Source: Candidatus Uhrbacteria bacterium RIFCSPHIGHO2_02_FULL_46_47
GTDB taxonomy: Bacteria > Patescibacteriota > Patescibacteriia > GWA2-47-26
Assembly (NCBI GenBank): GCA_001790815.1
Contig: MGDU01000005.1
Coordinates: 1-33,161 of the forward strand
DNA length: 33,161 bases
Reading direction: 5' to 3'
Below the pieces are notes generated by a model. It saw nothing but the letters and a program-made list of their open reading frames with translations, searched no databases and was not told where the DNA came from. The position numbers and the translations under genes are program-made. Shown piece by piece: positions 5,388-11,777 of the stretch; the first letter of the stretch is position 1, and each line of letters begins with the position of its first letter.

Positions 5388-7910
5388 TTACTTGCGCACA
5401 TATTTGTTCAAAATCGCTCGCGCTTCCGACGAGTTAATTGCGCGATCAAGAGCTTCCGCGTCGCTTGGCGCCAATTTATCTTGGAGTGTGGTTTTAATTT
5501 CATTTCTGAGCTCTTCCAGTGTTTTTCCAGTTGCGGAGGCGGCAGTCATTCTAATCCGCATATCAATGCCTTTGTTCCTATCCTCAAGCCAGCGTGCGGC
5601 CAACGCGTCTGCATCCAGCCCGGACGTACTTTCCGCATCGCGCTGGCGCTGGCGATAATTCTGAACCATGCTTAAAAGCTTTTTTTCAGCATCCGTGCCT
5701 GATGCCACGCCGCCCATTTCCGCGTTTACTTTTATCCTTGTGCGCTCCATTTTCTTTTTAGTAACCTCCCCTTGCGCTCCTTTTACATCAGTATGCGCGT
5801 TTTCTACATCAGGACTAATACTTCTAAGCGCGTCGGAAAACTTAGAATAAAGATCATCTCCTTTGTCAGTAATACTTGCCGTTTTATCATCATGATCTTT
5901 TTTGCGCTTTTCAAGCGCTTGGCGCGGTTCTTCATATTTTTTGTCATGCTCATCTGTTCTATTGTCTACCTCAATTTGAAGCTGTGGCAGCTTATTTTCA
6001 ATATCCTTAAATTCTGCTTCTTCTTCATCAGTGCGCGCATATCCCGTCGTTTCTAATTCGCTTTTGCGCGAGGTTAGACGCTCTTGTTGCGCTTTTAATG
6101 GCGCCGTGTCTATTTCCAGCTCCAGATTAATCTGCGCTTCTTCATTTTCAATGCGCGCGCCTTCTTCAGTATTGTCCATAAACTCTGCTTCCACTTTTTT
6201 TCTGTCTTTTTCAAAATCCTTAATCAAACCGCTTGCTTTGCCGCGATCATCCTTGGAAAGGCCGCCCAGCGCGCTGTCCAGACCTTTACGCGCGTCTTTT
6301 TCCTCGCCTTCAGCTTCTTCAACTGCTTCCCCGGCTTTTTTGCCTTGATCTTTCCAATGTTGCTGTCTAGATCTGACAAGATTGCTTTTTCCTTGCTTAA
6401 CCATGGCGCCGGAATGTCCCGCATCCTGTTCCTGCATTTCACTATATGCTCCCATGCCGCGCGATATTATTTGATGATCCATCATTTTTGTGCGCAACTC
6501 CTGCGCCTTAAGCAAACGATCACGCGCCTCGCTCGGACCGCCTTTAGCCGCGCTTTTTAAAAATCCCATGGGATTTTCCAACGTGTCAATTGGAGAAGCA
6601 CCCGCGGCTAAAAGCCGGACTAGGCCGCTCTTGGATTGCAATCTTTGCATTCCTTTTTGCGCAATTGATCTTTGCCGCTTAAGCTGTGAAGTTTCGCGCA
6701 TATGCTTATATGCTTCTTTCCATTTTGAAGGCCGCATTTCAATGCCGGTAGCCGCGGAAAGTCGTTCCACCCCATACCCTACTGCTGGTTTTGCCGCTTT
6801 ATAGGCAAGCCCCGCTGCTAACTTGGTTCCTCTTCGTAATGCGCTCTTGGCCTGGCCAGCTACCCCGGCAATGGCTCCGCCCATTTGTTGCGCCATTTGC
6901 ACGCCGGCCAAAAGCATCATGTTGCCAATGATAAATGAAATAATCGCGTCGGTGTTTCCGACATTTGTACAGGCAAATTGTATTTGGTCTGTGGAAGATA
7001 CTTTTGCGGAGCCGAGCTGTGCCGCCGCGTTTCCTCCACCCACCGTTACAAGCGAAAGCCACAAGAAAAACGCGAGCATTGGCCCAACCATCACATTATT
7101 TTTAAATTCATCCCACCATTGCGTGTAATATTTTTGCCCTTGCGGAAAAGTTCCGGCTAAAAACGCGATCGGCGAAAGCACAGTTAAAAGCCACAGCGAA
7201 ATAATGCGCAAAACCAAAACCGCCAAAATCACCGCGGTGGTAATAATTGAAATAACAACAAAAATAAGCGCCAGAAGCGCTCCGATAAGTATGCCCTGGT
7301 CGCCTGACAATGTGCCCTGCGGACTTGCCGTGCTTTTACAGGCATCTTGATTATATTGAAGCAAATCAATAATTTGAAAAATAGCCGCAAAGTTTCCACC
7401 CGCCGCGGCTTGATAACCATTGACAAAAGTCAGCATGATGACCTGAGAAAAATCAATCATTACTCCCACAATCGTGCGTGAAAAATTCACCAGCACAGCA
7501 AGGATAAGCATTTTAGGAAGGAGTTTTTTATAATGATACTCTTCCTGCCCTAAAATCGTGCCAAACGCGATAATCAAAAGCACCACAATAAAAAACATGT
7601 TGGCAATATCGCGCACAATCACCCAGCCATTAACCACGGCCAAAGAATTTACAAAATCGTTGTATTTTGAAAATGAAACAATGCCGGAAACCAAAATATT
7701 CAAAAGATTGCCTAACAATTTGATCAAAGCCCAGATAATATTGGTAAGCACCCGCAAAATCCAATTACTGCCATCATCGCCGGCATTTTTATCACCTGGT
7801 GTTGCCTCCGCATAAACCGGAGAGACCGCCAAAAACACCGCAAAAACAACTGCCAAGACAACCAAAAAAGTAATCCACTGCTTCTTGTTCCTCTTGAAGC
7901 ATTGCATCAT
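5388..7910 (-). CDS. VirB6/TrbL-like polytopic membrane protein with long coiled-coil C-terminus, 840 aa
   Basis: I take the start at the ATG ATG pair (7910), because it puts a typical signal sequence at the N-terminus (basic MMQCFKRNKKQ, hydrophobic core, VYAEA cleavage region). The GTG at 7946 would precede the predicted -10 box. About six further hydrophobic segments follow up to residue ~350, including ILRVLTNIIWALIKLLGNLL, a long double span ending in RIISLWLLTVLSPIAFLAGTF, and MMLLAGVQMAQQMGGAIAG. This arrangement matches the VirB6/TrbL/TraG-N class of conjugation and type IV secretion channel proteins. Residues ~400-840 are very rich in Glu, Lys, Asp and Arg and would form long cytoplasmic coiled coils, much longer than a plain VirB6. 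Likely role: inner-membrane part of a type IV secretion, DNA-uptake or surface-export machine. VirB6-like assignment moderately sure; partner genes unknown. Confidence 0.75.
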   Translation of the reverse strand: MMQCFKRNKKQWITFLVVLAVVFAVFLAVSPVYAEATPGDKNAGDDGSNWILRVLTNIIWALIKLLGNLLNILVSGIVSFSKYNDFVNSLAVVNGWVIVRDIANMFFIVVLLIIAFGTILGQEEYHYKKLLPKMLILAVLVNFSRTIVGVMIDFSQVIMLTFVNGYQAAAGGNFAAIFQIIDLLQYNQDACKSTASPQGTLSGDQGILIGALLALIFVVISIITTAVILAVLVLRIISLWLLTVLSPIAFLAGTFPQGQKYYTQWWDEFKNNVMVGPMLAFFLWLSLVTVGGGNAAAQLGSAKVSSTDQIQFACTNVGNTDAIISFIIGNMMLLAGVQMAQQMGGAIAGVAGQAKSALRRGTKLAAGLAYKAAKPAVGYGVERLSAATGIEMRPSKWKEAYKHMRETSQLKRQRSIAQKGMQRLQSKSGLVRLLAAGASPIDTLENPMGFLKSAAKGGPSEARDRLLKAQELRTKMMDHQIISRGMGAYSEMQEQDAGHSGAMVKQGKSNLVRSRQQHWKDQGKKAGEAVEEAEGEEKDARKGLDSALGGLSKDDRGKASGLIKDFEKDRKKVEAEFMDNTEEGARIENEEAQINLELEIDTAPLKAQQERLTSRKSELETTGYARTDEEEAEFKDIENKLPQLQIEVDNRTDEHDKKYEEPRQALEKRKKDHDDKTASITDKGDDLYSKFSDALRSISPDVENAHTDVKGAQGEVTKKKMERTRIKVNAEMGGVASGTDAEKKLLSMVQNYRQRQRDAESTSGLDADALAARWLEDRNKGIDMRIRMTAASATGKTLEELRNEIKTTLQDKLAPSDAEALDRAINSSEARAILNKYVRK

Positions 7911-7920
7911 ACAGTTATTA

Positions 7921-7950
7921 AGTATACCACTTCCTGACTTAGGCACACAA
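7921..7950 (-). promoter_or_regulatory. Promoter of the VirB6-like gene
   Basis: Minus strand: TTGTGT (7945-7950), an 18-nt spacer and TATACT (7921-7926). Start site would be around 7914, only a few bases before the chosen ATG at 7910, implying a leaderless mRNA. This supports the shorter start. Confidence 0.5.
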
Positions 7951-7966
7951 TAATGCTATTGTACAG

Positions 7967-8038
7967 GCAGGTTCAAACCAAAATCCCCTCACCGGCCTAA
8001 CGGCTCTCCCCTCCCTTAGGAAGAGGGTAGGGTGAGGG
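7967..8038 (+). repeat. GC-rich CCCTCACC/GGTGAGGG palindromic element, copy A, with lipoprotein-type leader
   Basis: A palindromic element with outer arms CCCCTCACC and GGTGAGGG and inner CTCCC/GAGGG arms. Its 5' flank (GCAGGTTCAAACCAAAATCC and onward to GGCCTAACGGCT) matches the leader of lipoprotein gene 2 at 10734 base for base over about 39 nt. Here no lipoprotein gene follows, only a terminator-like hairpin, so this looks like a leader whose gene has been lost. The 64-aa ORF reading antisense through it is a shadow. Confidence 0.75.
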
Positions 8039-8077
8039 TCAACCAGGTGGTGTACACCCGTACCAAACGCCACAGGG

Positions 8078-8110
8078 CCGGCTCCGAACTTTTCGGACCC
8101 GGTCTTTTCT
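8078..8110 (+). terminator. Terminator-like hairpin after leader copy A
   Basis: CCGGCTCCGAA pairs with TTCGGACCCGG (one mismatch) around a 3-nt loop, followed by TCTTTTCT on the plus strand. It occupies the place that the shared terminator occupies after the two lipoprotein genes. Confidence 0.5.
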
Positions 8111-8224
8111 AATTTAATATTTTTCATCAACAAAAAGCTAGAAAATTAAAAGAAAAACTAAAATAAGAAAAACTAAAAAACACTAAAAAACAAGAAAGCT
8201 AAAATATCTTAAAGCTAAAATGCT
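8111..8224. repeat. A-rich low-complexity spacer
   Basis: This stretch repeats words such as AAAACTAAAA and AAGCTAAAAT. No ORF, promoter or structured RNA could be supported. Confidence 0.6.
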
Positions 8225-8261
8225 TCGCGTCCAAAAAAGCGACGGCCGCATCTTTTCTGGA
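8225..8261 (+). repeat. Left 37-nt inverted repeat flanking the Cas2-like gene
   Basis: Begins TCGCGTCCAAAAAAGC and contains the centre ACGGCCGC. It matches the reverse complement of 9036-9072 at 35 of 37 positions. Each copy is also an imperfect palindrome around CGGCCG, so each could fold as a hairpin, and the left copy could also terminate transcription of the gene. Confidence 0.8.
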
Positions 8262-8348
8262 TATGGAATATCTTTGAGATATTTAAGACGCAGATTGAGT
8301 TGGCTTGAGATACAAAACTTTTTATCACTACCACCCTTCCCATTCTTC

Positions 8349-8915
8349 CTATGTTTTGTAATTTTGCCGAATGACAAGACGATCCAAGGGTGAGGCGGCA
8401 ACAATCTTCCCCACGACAATGCGAATCCATCGCTCTAATTTTTTTCTCTGCAAAAGTTGCCGCAGAGGTTCAACCACATCTCGATCGGTTACCCATACGC
8501 TATGTTGTAAACGAATAAAACCGCTTTCCTTCAAAAATTGGCGCAACATATTGCGCATAGCGCGTTCCTTCTCGGGAATATCAAAAATCACAAAACATTT
8601 TCCGTCGGAACATTGCGCTTTTGATGTTTTGATTTTATCGCGTAGCGCTTGCGTCCATCCTTTTTCCGTAAGCCGGTAGCATAAGCGTTTGCCGATCTTG
8701 CGCATCTCAATCAACTTTTGTTGCTTAAGATACCGAAGCCGTGCGCGCTCCTCTTTAGTAATTTCACGCTGTCTCAACTCTTGATACTGCTCAATATTTA
8801 GATACTGTTTACCGGAAGTTGCCCAGGAGAAAAATTCGGCGAATTCTTGCAACATTCCGCGCGCAACGCTCAAGCGCGCATTTAACCGAGATGACTTTTG
8901 TGCTTTCTTGGCCAT
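8349..8915 (-). CDS. Winged-helix protein with Cas2/PaaX-C-like domain, 188 aa
   Basis: The N-terminal ~110 residues resemble a DNA-binding winged helix (YQELRQREITKEERARLRYL, then a basic wing RKIGKRLCYRLTEKGW). Residues ~120-180 match the ferredoxin-like fold shared by Cas2 and the PaaX C-terminal domain: the strand FVIFDIPEKERAMRNMLR carries the characteristic Asp after hydrophobic residues, followed by GFIRLQHSVWVTDRD and WIRIVVGKIV. Similar proteins in Patescibacteria are often annotated as Cas2, but no repeat-spacer array or other cas gene is present, so a PaaX-like repressor or a free Cas2-type nuclease is more likely. A promoter lies at 8972-9001; no Shine-Dalgarno. The gene and promoter are enclosed by 37-nt inverted repeats, giving an 848-bp unit that could be mobile. 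Confidence 0.8.
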   Translation of the reverse strand: MAKKAQKSSRLNARLSVARGMLQEFAEFFSWATSGKQYLNIEQYQELRQREITKEERARLRYLKQQKLIEMRKIGKRLCYRLTEKGWTQALRDKIKTSKAQCSDGKCFVIFDIPEKERAMRNMLRQFLKESGFIRLQHSVWVTDRDVVEPLRQLLQRKKLERWIRIVVGKIVAASPLDRLVIRQNYKT

Positions 8916-8971
8916 ACATTACAAATTATGAGATTACTTCCGTGAATGACTTATTCAATGATTTATCCACA

Positions 8972-9001
8972 GTTATATATCCGGCACCGGAGTTGTAACA
9001 A
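8972..9001 (-). promoter_or_regulatory. Promoter of the Cas2-like gene, with DnaA-box-like site at its start
   Basis: Minus strand TTGTTA (8996-9001), 18-nt spacer, TATAAC (8972-8977). A TTATCCACA match to the DnaA box consensus lies just downstream (8963-8971), near the predicted start site. The match may be chance. Confidence 0.45.
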
Positions 9002-9035
9002 CGGGTATACATACATACTACCACAAAATATGGTG

Positions 9036-9072
9036 TCCAGAAACGATGCGGCCGTTGCTTTTTTGGACGCGA
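9036..9072 (-). repeat. Right 37-nt inverted repeat flanking the Cas2-like gene
   Basis: Reverse-complement partner of 8225-8261 with two mismatches. No target-site duplication is visible outside the pair. Confidence 0.8.
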
Positions 9073-9116
9073 GGTATTTTTTGTAATTTTCTTACACAGT
9101 ATTTTCTTACACGGTA

Positions 9117-9146
9117 TTGACAACAACCCCAAAAATCAGATAGGGT
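9117..9146 (+). promoter_or_regulatory. Promoter of lipoprotein gene 1
   Basis: TTGACA (9117-9122), 18-nt spacer, TAGGGT (9141-9146), then GCAGG. The same -35/-10 words and downstream GCAGG occur before lipoprotein gene 2, which supports this as a shared promoter. The leader is about 115 nt and contains a GC-rich palindromic element. Confidence 0.55.
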
Positions 9147-9175
9147 GCAGGTAGGTGAAAACAAACGCGGGGCCA

Positions 9176-9239
9176 CTCCTCACCTGCTCCGACCATGGTC
9201 TGAGCTTCCTCTCCCTGGGGGAGAGGGTTGGGGTGAGGG
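9176..9239 (+). repeat. GC-rich palindromic element, copy B, in the leader of lipoprotein gene 1
   Basis: Arms CTCCTCACC, then CCTCTCCC, GGGGGAGAGG and GGGGTGAGGG. It lies between the promoter and the Shine-Dalgarno, so it would be transcribed as a leader hairpin. Confidence 0.75.
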
Positions 9240-9267
9240 CGCTTCGCAACAAAAAGGAGAGAGACCG

Positions 9268-10092
9268 ATGCGTTCTTTCACAAGTTCCCTGCTGTTCGCG
9301 TTCATCCTGTCCATCCTGGGGCTGACCACCATTTCCTGCGGCGGAGGAGACGATGACTCGTCGTCCAATGAGGGCGAAAGCGAGGCGGAGGGTGAGGACA
9401 ACGTTTGTGTGGTAGGCACTCCGTCTACCTGCGAATCGCAAAGCCAGTGTGCTCAATTTGATCACTGTGATCAACTTCTGGTCAAGGCGGATGACGGCGG
9501 GGACGATAGTGACAACGTGACCGAAGATAGTTATCAAAGTTATAAATCTTGTATCGCGGCAGAGGAACATTCTCCCTGCACCCTGCGTTGCGGCGATGGA
9601 CAAACTCATCCGGGCCAGTGGACGCCTAATGAAGGGTGCTATTGCCGTTTCCTCGACGATGATTTCACTTTTGGACGCATTGAGGAAACTTGCAACGGGC
9701 TAGACGATGATTGCGATGGAGAAGTTGATAACGGCTTTGATGTCGGCCAGCCGTGCGACGGAGACGATGACGATCGCTGTGAGGAAGGCGAATGGGTGTG
9801 CAGTGCAGACGGCACAGATCAGGTCTGCACGGATGAAACCGACACGATTCCAGAGCTTTGCAACGGGCTTGACGATGACTGCGACGAGCAGGTAGATGAC
9901 GGCTTCTACGATAGCGGTTACCTCGGCCAACCGTGTGGCAAGGAGGGTAGCAACATGTGTTACATGTGCAACTCCGATGGCACAGGCACCATCTGCACGG
10001 ACTACCCTGGCCCATACGAAGAGATATGCGGCGACGGTATGGACAACAACTGCAATGGTGTCATCGATGGTGGCGGCGACGACGGCTGCTAA
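9268..10092 (+). CDS. MopE-type metal-binding-motif lipoprotein 1, 274 aa
   Basis: The ORF track begins upstream in the repeat. The real start is the ATG at 9268, preceded by AAAAAGGAGAGAG. A lipoprotein signal peptide ends in the lipobox TISC (Cys24), followed by GGGDDDSSS, a flexible acidic linker typical of myxobacterial/deltaproteobacterial lipoproteins. The mature part has many Cys pairs and three MopE-like putative metal-binding motifs: CNGLDDDCDGEVD, CNGLDDDCDEQVD and CGDGMDNNCNGVID. These motifs are known from copper-binding MopE and from many secreted proteins; metal identity cannot be read here. It would be anchored outside the cytoplasmic membrane. It is a diverged paralogue of lipoprotein 2, with long stretches of near-identical DNA. 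The strong Shine-Dalgarno and Asp/Gly-rich composition differ from neighbouring genes and suggest acquisition from another lineage. Confidence 0.85.
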   Translation: MRSFTSSLLFAFILSILGLTTISCGGGDDDSSSNEGESEAEGEDNVCVVGTPSTCESQSQCAQFDHCDQLLVKADDGGDDSDNVTEDSYQSYKSCIAAEEHSPCTLRCGDGQTHPGQWTPNEGCYCRFLDDDFTFGRIEETCNGLDDDCDGEVDNGFDVGQPCDGDDDDRCEEGEWVCSADGTDQVCTDETDTIPELCNGLDDDCDEQVDDGFYDSGYLGQPCGKEGSNMCYMCNSDGTGTICTDYPGPYEEICGDGMDNNCNGVIDGGGDDGC

Positions 10093-10111
10093 TCAGGAGA
10101 GAGAAACAACA

Positions 10112-10149
10112 AGACCGGCCCGCCTTGCGGCGCGCCGGTCTATTTTTTT
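10112..10149 (+). terminator. Shared intrinsic terminator after lipoprotein gene 1
   Basis: AGACCGGC pairs with GCCGGTCT around a GC-rich inner stem, followed by ATTTTTTT. The same sequence recurs after lipoprotein gene 2 (11738-11773), part of the duplicated unit. Confidence 0.85.
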
Positions 10150-10162
10150 CATCACAAAATCC

Positions 10163-10197
10163 AAAGCTGAGCTTTGGTTGGGGAAAAGCTCAGCTTT
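10163..10197 (-). terminator. Hairpin at the 3' end of the orphan tail
   Basis: AAAGCTGAGCTTT and its exact complement form a 13-bp stem with a 9-nt loop, just after the stop codon of the orphan tail. The minus-strand T-run (GGATTTTG) is weak. Same arm sequence as the repeat inside the 430-aa gene at 969-1011. Confidence 0.5.
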
Positions 10198-10199
10198 TT

Positions 10200-10619
10200 C
10201 TATGGAGCTATTACAATATCTCCGGCAAATGAAGTCCAAGGATTATCCGAAGTAAACGGATTAACATCATCGCATTCCGCATCAATACAATTGCTTCCGT
10301 CAGATGGACTTAGCAACTGCCCTGTTGCGGGCGATATAACAACTGTCGGACAAGTTCCATTGCAAAATCCCCAATTATCTACGACCTGAATTTTTGGCGT
10401 AAACACACAGCACCCGCCATATAGTCCATTAAAATCAGCATCTGGACAGGCATTAGCGCCCGTAGCCGCTTTCCAATTCGGATCGCCCGGACCACTGCAA
10501 GAATACACATGGTCATAACGGTAATACGCGTCTGGCCCTTCCTGGCACGCGCCCGCGCTTTTTCCAAATGTACTGTTATCACACTTGCCGGCCCCGAGAC
10601 GGTTTTTATACATTCCATT
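10200..10619 (-). pseudogene. Orphan C-terminal cassette of the giant Cys-rich protein
   Basis: The encoded ~137 aa match the last ~135 residues of the 2953-aa protein: YKN at the beginning, YSC..G..DPNW, then YGGCCVF-PKIQVVDNWGF nearly unchanged, CIDxECDxVNP, and the end NPWT-FAG-IVIAP. One 44-nt DNA block (10354-10397) is identical to 11911-11954. The homology begins at a GGA-TGTATAAAAA word and stops within a couple of bases of a perfect 36-bp palindrome (10621-10656). It has no signal peptide and no Shine-Dalgarno, so it is unlikely to be expressed alone. It lies between the two lipoprotein genes, on the strand of the giant gene. It may be debris of a tandem duplication or insertion, or a silent cassette able to recombine with the giant gene's end. 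Confidence 0.8.
10354..10397 (-). repeat. 44-nt block identical to the giant gene's tail
   Basis: Identical to 11911-11954, while flanking parts of the two tails differ at many positions. Such a patch is what gene conversion or a crossover point would leave, although strong protein conservation contributes. Confidence 0.8.
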
Positions 10620-10620
10620 G

Positions 10621-10656
10621 CGTCCAAAAACGAGACGGCCGTCTCGTTTTTGGACG
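10621..10656. repeat. Perfect 36-bp palindrome at the orphan-tail boundary
   Basis: CGTCCAAAAACGAGACGG followed by its exact reverse complement, centred on GGCC. It shares the CGTCCAAAAA arm and CGGCCG centre with the inverted repeats around the Cas2-like gene. It abuts the point where homology to the giant gene ends. Confidence 0.9.
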
Positions 10657-10700
10657 TTTGGTATCTCGAGTGCAAGCCATGTTCAACCCCACGAACATAA

Positions 10701-10729
10701 TTGACAGTCAAATGCAAATGAGTTAGGGT
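10701..10729 (+). promoter_or_regulatory. Promoter of lipoprotein gene 2
   Basis: TTGACA (10701-10706), 17-nt spacer, TAGGGT (10724-10729). Same boxes as lipoprotein gene 1. The leader to the ATG is about 175 nt and carries palindromic copy C. Confidence 0.6.
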
Positions 10730-10733
10730 GGAA

Positions 10734-10806
10734 GCAGGTTCAAACCAAAATCCCCTCACCGGCCTAACGGCTTTCCTCTCCCTACGGGAGAGGGTAGGGT
10801 GAGGGG
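10734..10806 (+). repeat. GC-rich palindromic element, copy C, with leader shared with copy A
   Basis: The GCAGGTTCAAACC leader followed by CCCCTCACC, CCTCTCCC, GGGAGAGG and GGTGAGGGG arms. It is located in the 5' UTR of lipoprotein gene 2. The region 10807-10895 that follows is GC-rich with further small inverted repeats and no gene. Confidence 0.8.
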
Positions 10807-10909
10807 CCAACAAGGCGTAGCGTAGCGAAGTCCTCCGAGTATGCGGGTGCCACAGACCCGCAGCCCGAAGGGCAAAGGCATGCGCGGCGCCAAAAGAGGA
10901 GGAAGAGAG

Positions 10910-11719
10910 ATGAAGACGTTCTTTTTCAGCATGATCCTGGGGCTGATCATCATCGGCTGTGGCGGCGGGGACGATGACTCGTCGTCCAATGAGGGCGAAT
11001 CCGAGGCGGAGGGTGAGGACAACGTTTGTGTGGTAGGCACTCGGTCTACCTGCGAATCGCAAAGCCAGTGTGCTCAATTTGATCATTGCGGTAAATTGTT
11101 GCCCAAGGAGGACCTCAACGACAAGTGGGACGCCAGCGACTACGATAGTTATTACGCTTGTATGGAGGCAGAGGAATATTCTCCCTGCACCCTGCGTTGC
11201 GGCGATGGACGAACTTATCCGGGCCAGTGGACGCTTCCCGATGGAGTCGGTGGAGACTGCCATTGCTATTTCCTAGAAGATAATAATTTCGATTACCCGG
11301 AGGAGCTCTGCAACGGGCTAGATGATGACTGCGATGGAGAAGTTGATTACGGCCAGACTGACGGAGACCATTGGCGTCCCGGCGGATCCTGCGACGGAAA
11401 TGACGATGACAGTTGTGAGGAAGGCGAATACGTGTGCAGTGCAGACGGTATAGGTGTGGTCTGCACGGATGAAACCGACACAATTCCAGAACTTTGCAAC
11501 GGACTGGATGATGACTGCGACGAGCAGGTAGATGACGGCTTTTGGGATTATCCCTACGGGCTTGACGGCAACTGTGACGGCGACGACGATGATCTCTGTG
11601 AAGGTGGTGTTTATGTTTGCGATTCCTCCGGCACAGGAACAGTCTGCTCGGATACCGACGAAAATACCCCGCTTGAAGAAAAGCTCAAAAAGTACCAAGA
11701 CTCGTGCTACTATTTCTAA
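10910..11719 (+). CDS. MopE-type metal-binding-motif lipoprotein 2, 269 aa
   Basis: Start at the ATG at 10910, behind AGAGGAGGAAGAG; the upstream part of the tracked ORF is leader sequence. The signal peptide ends in the lipobox IIGC (Cys17), followed by the same acidic linker as paralogue 1. Two MopE-like motifs, CNGLDDDCDGEVD and CNGLDDDCDEQVD, alternate with Asp/Cys blocks such as CDGNDDDSCEEGEYVC and CDGDDDDLCEGGVYVC. The third MopE motif of paralogue 1 is replaced by a short Lys-rich end finishing DSCYYF. Over the first ~45 mature residues the two genes are almost identical in DNA, then alternate between conserved and diverged blocks. It is convergent with the giant gene and shares its terminator region. 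Predicted role: surface-anchored, calcium- or copper-type cation-binding protein; the partner is unknown. Confidence 0.85.
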   Translation: MKTFFFSMILGLIIIGCGGGDDDSSSNEGESEAEGEDNVCVVGTRSTCESQSQCAQFDHCGKLLPKEDLNDKWDASDYDSYYACMEAEEYSPCTLRCGDGRTYPGQWTLPDGVGGDCHCYFLEDNNFDYPEELCNGLDDDCDGEVDYGQTDGDHWRPGGSCDGNDDDSCEEGEYVCSADGIGVVCTDETDTIPELCNGLDDDCDEQVDDGFWDYPYGLDGNCDGDDDDLCEGGVYVCDSSGTGTVCSDTDENTPLEEKLKKYQDSCYYF

Positions 11720-11737
11720 GAAGGAGATAGAACAACA

Positions 11738-11773
11738 AGACCGGCCCGCCTTGCGGCGCGCCGGTCTATTTTA
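11738..11773 (+). terminator. Shared intrinsic terminator after lipoprotein gene 2
   Basis: The same AGACCGGC/GCCGGTCT hairpin as at 10112, followed by ATTTT. It lies between the convergent stops of lipoprotein gene 2 and the giant gene and could serve both. Confidence 0.8.
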
Positions 11774-11777
11774 ATTG

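Noticed and set aside
7939-8133. 64-aa minus-strand ORF before the VirB6-like gene
   Set aside because: It reads antisense through a palindromic element, and the same peptide appears antisense at 10740-10800. It is repeat translation, not a gene.
8349-8915. CRISPR-Cas locus suggested by the Cas2-like protein
   Set aside because: No direct-repeat array and no cas1 or effector gene in the window. The winged-helix N-terminus points to a PaaX-like or stand-alone protein.
10379-11263. 294-aa minus-strand ORF opposite lipoprotein gene 2
   Set aside because: Its frame is the antisense shadow of the Asp/Cys-rich lipoprotein plus repeat sequence. It has no start signals or family features.
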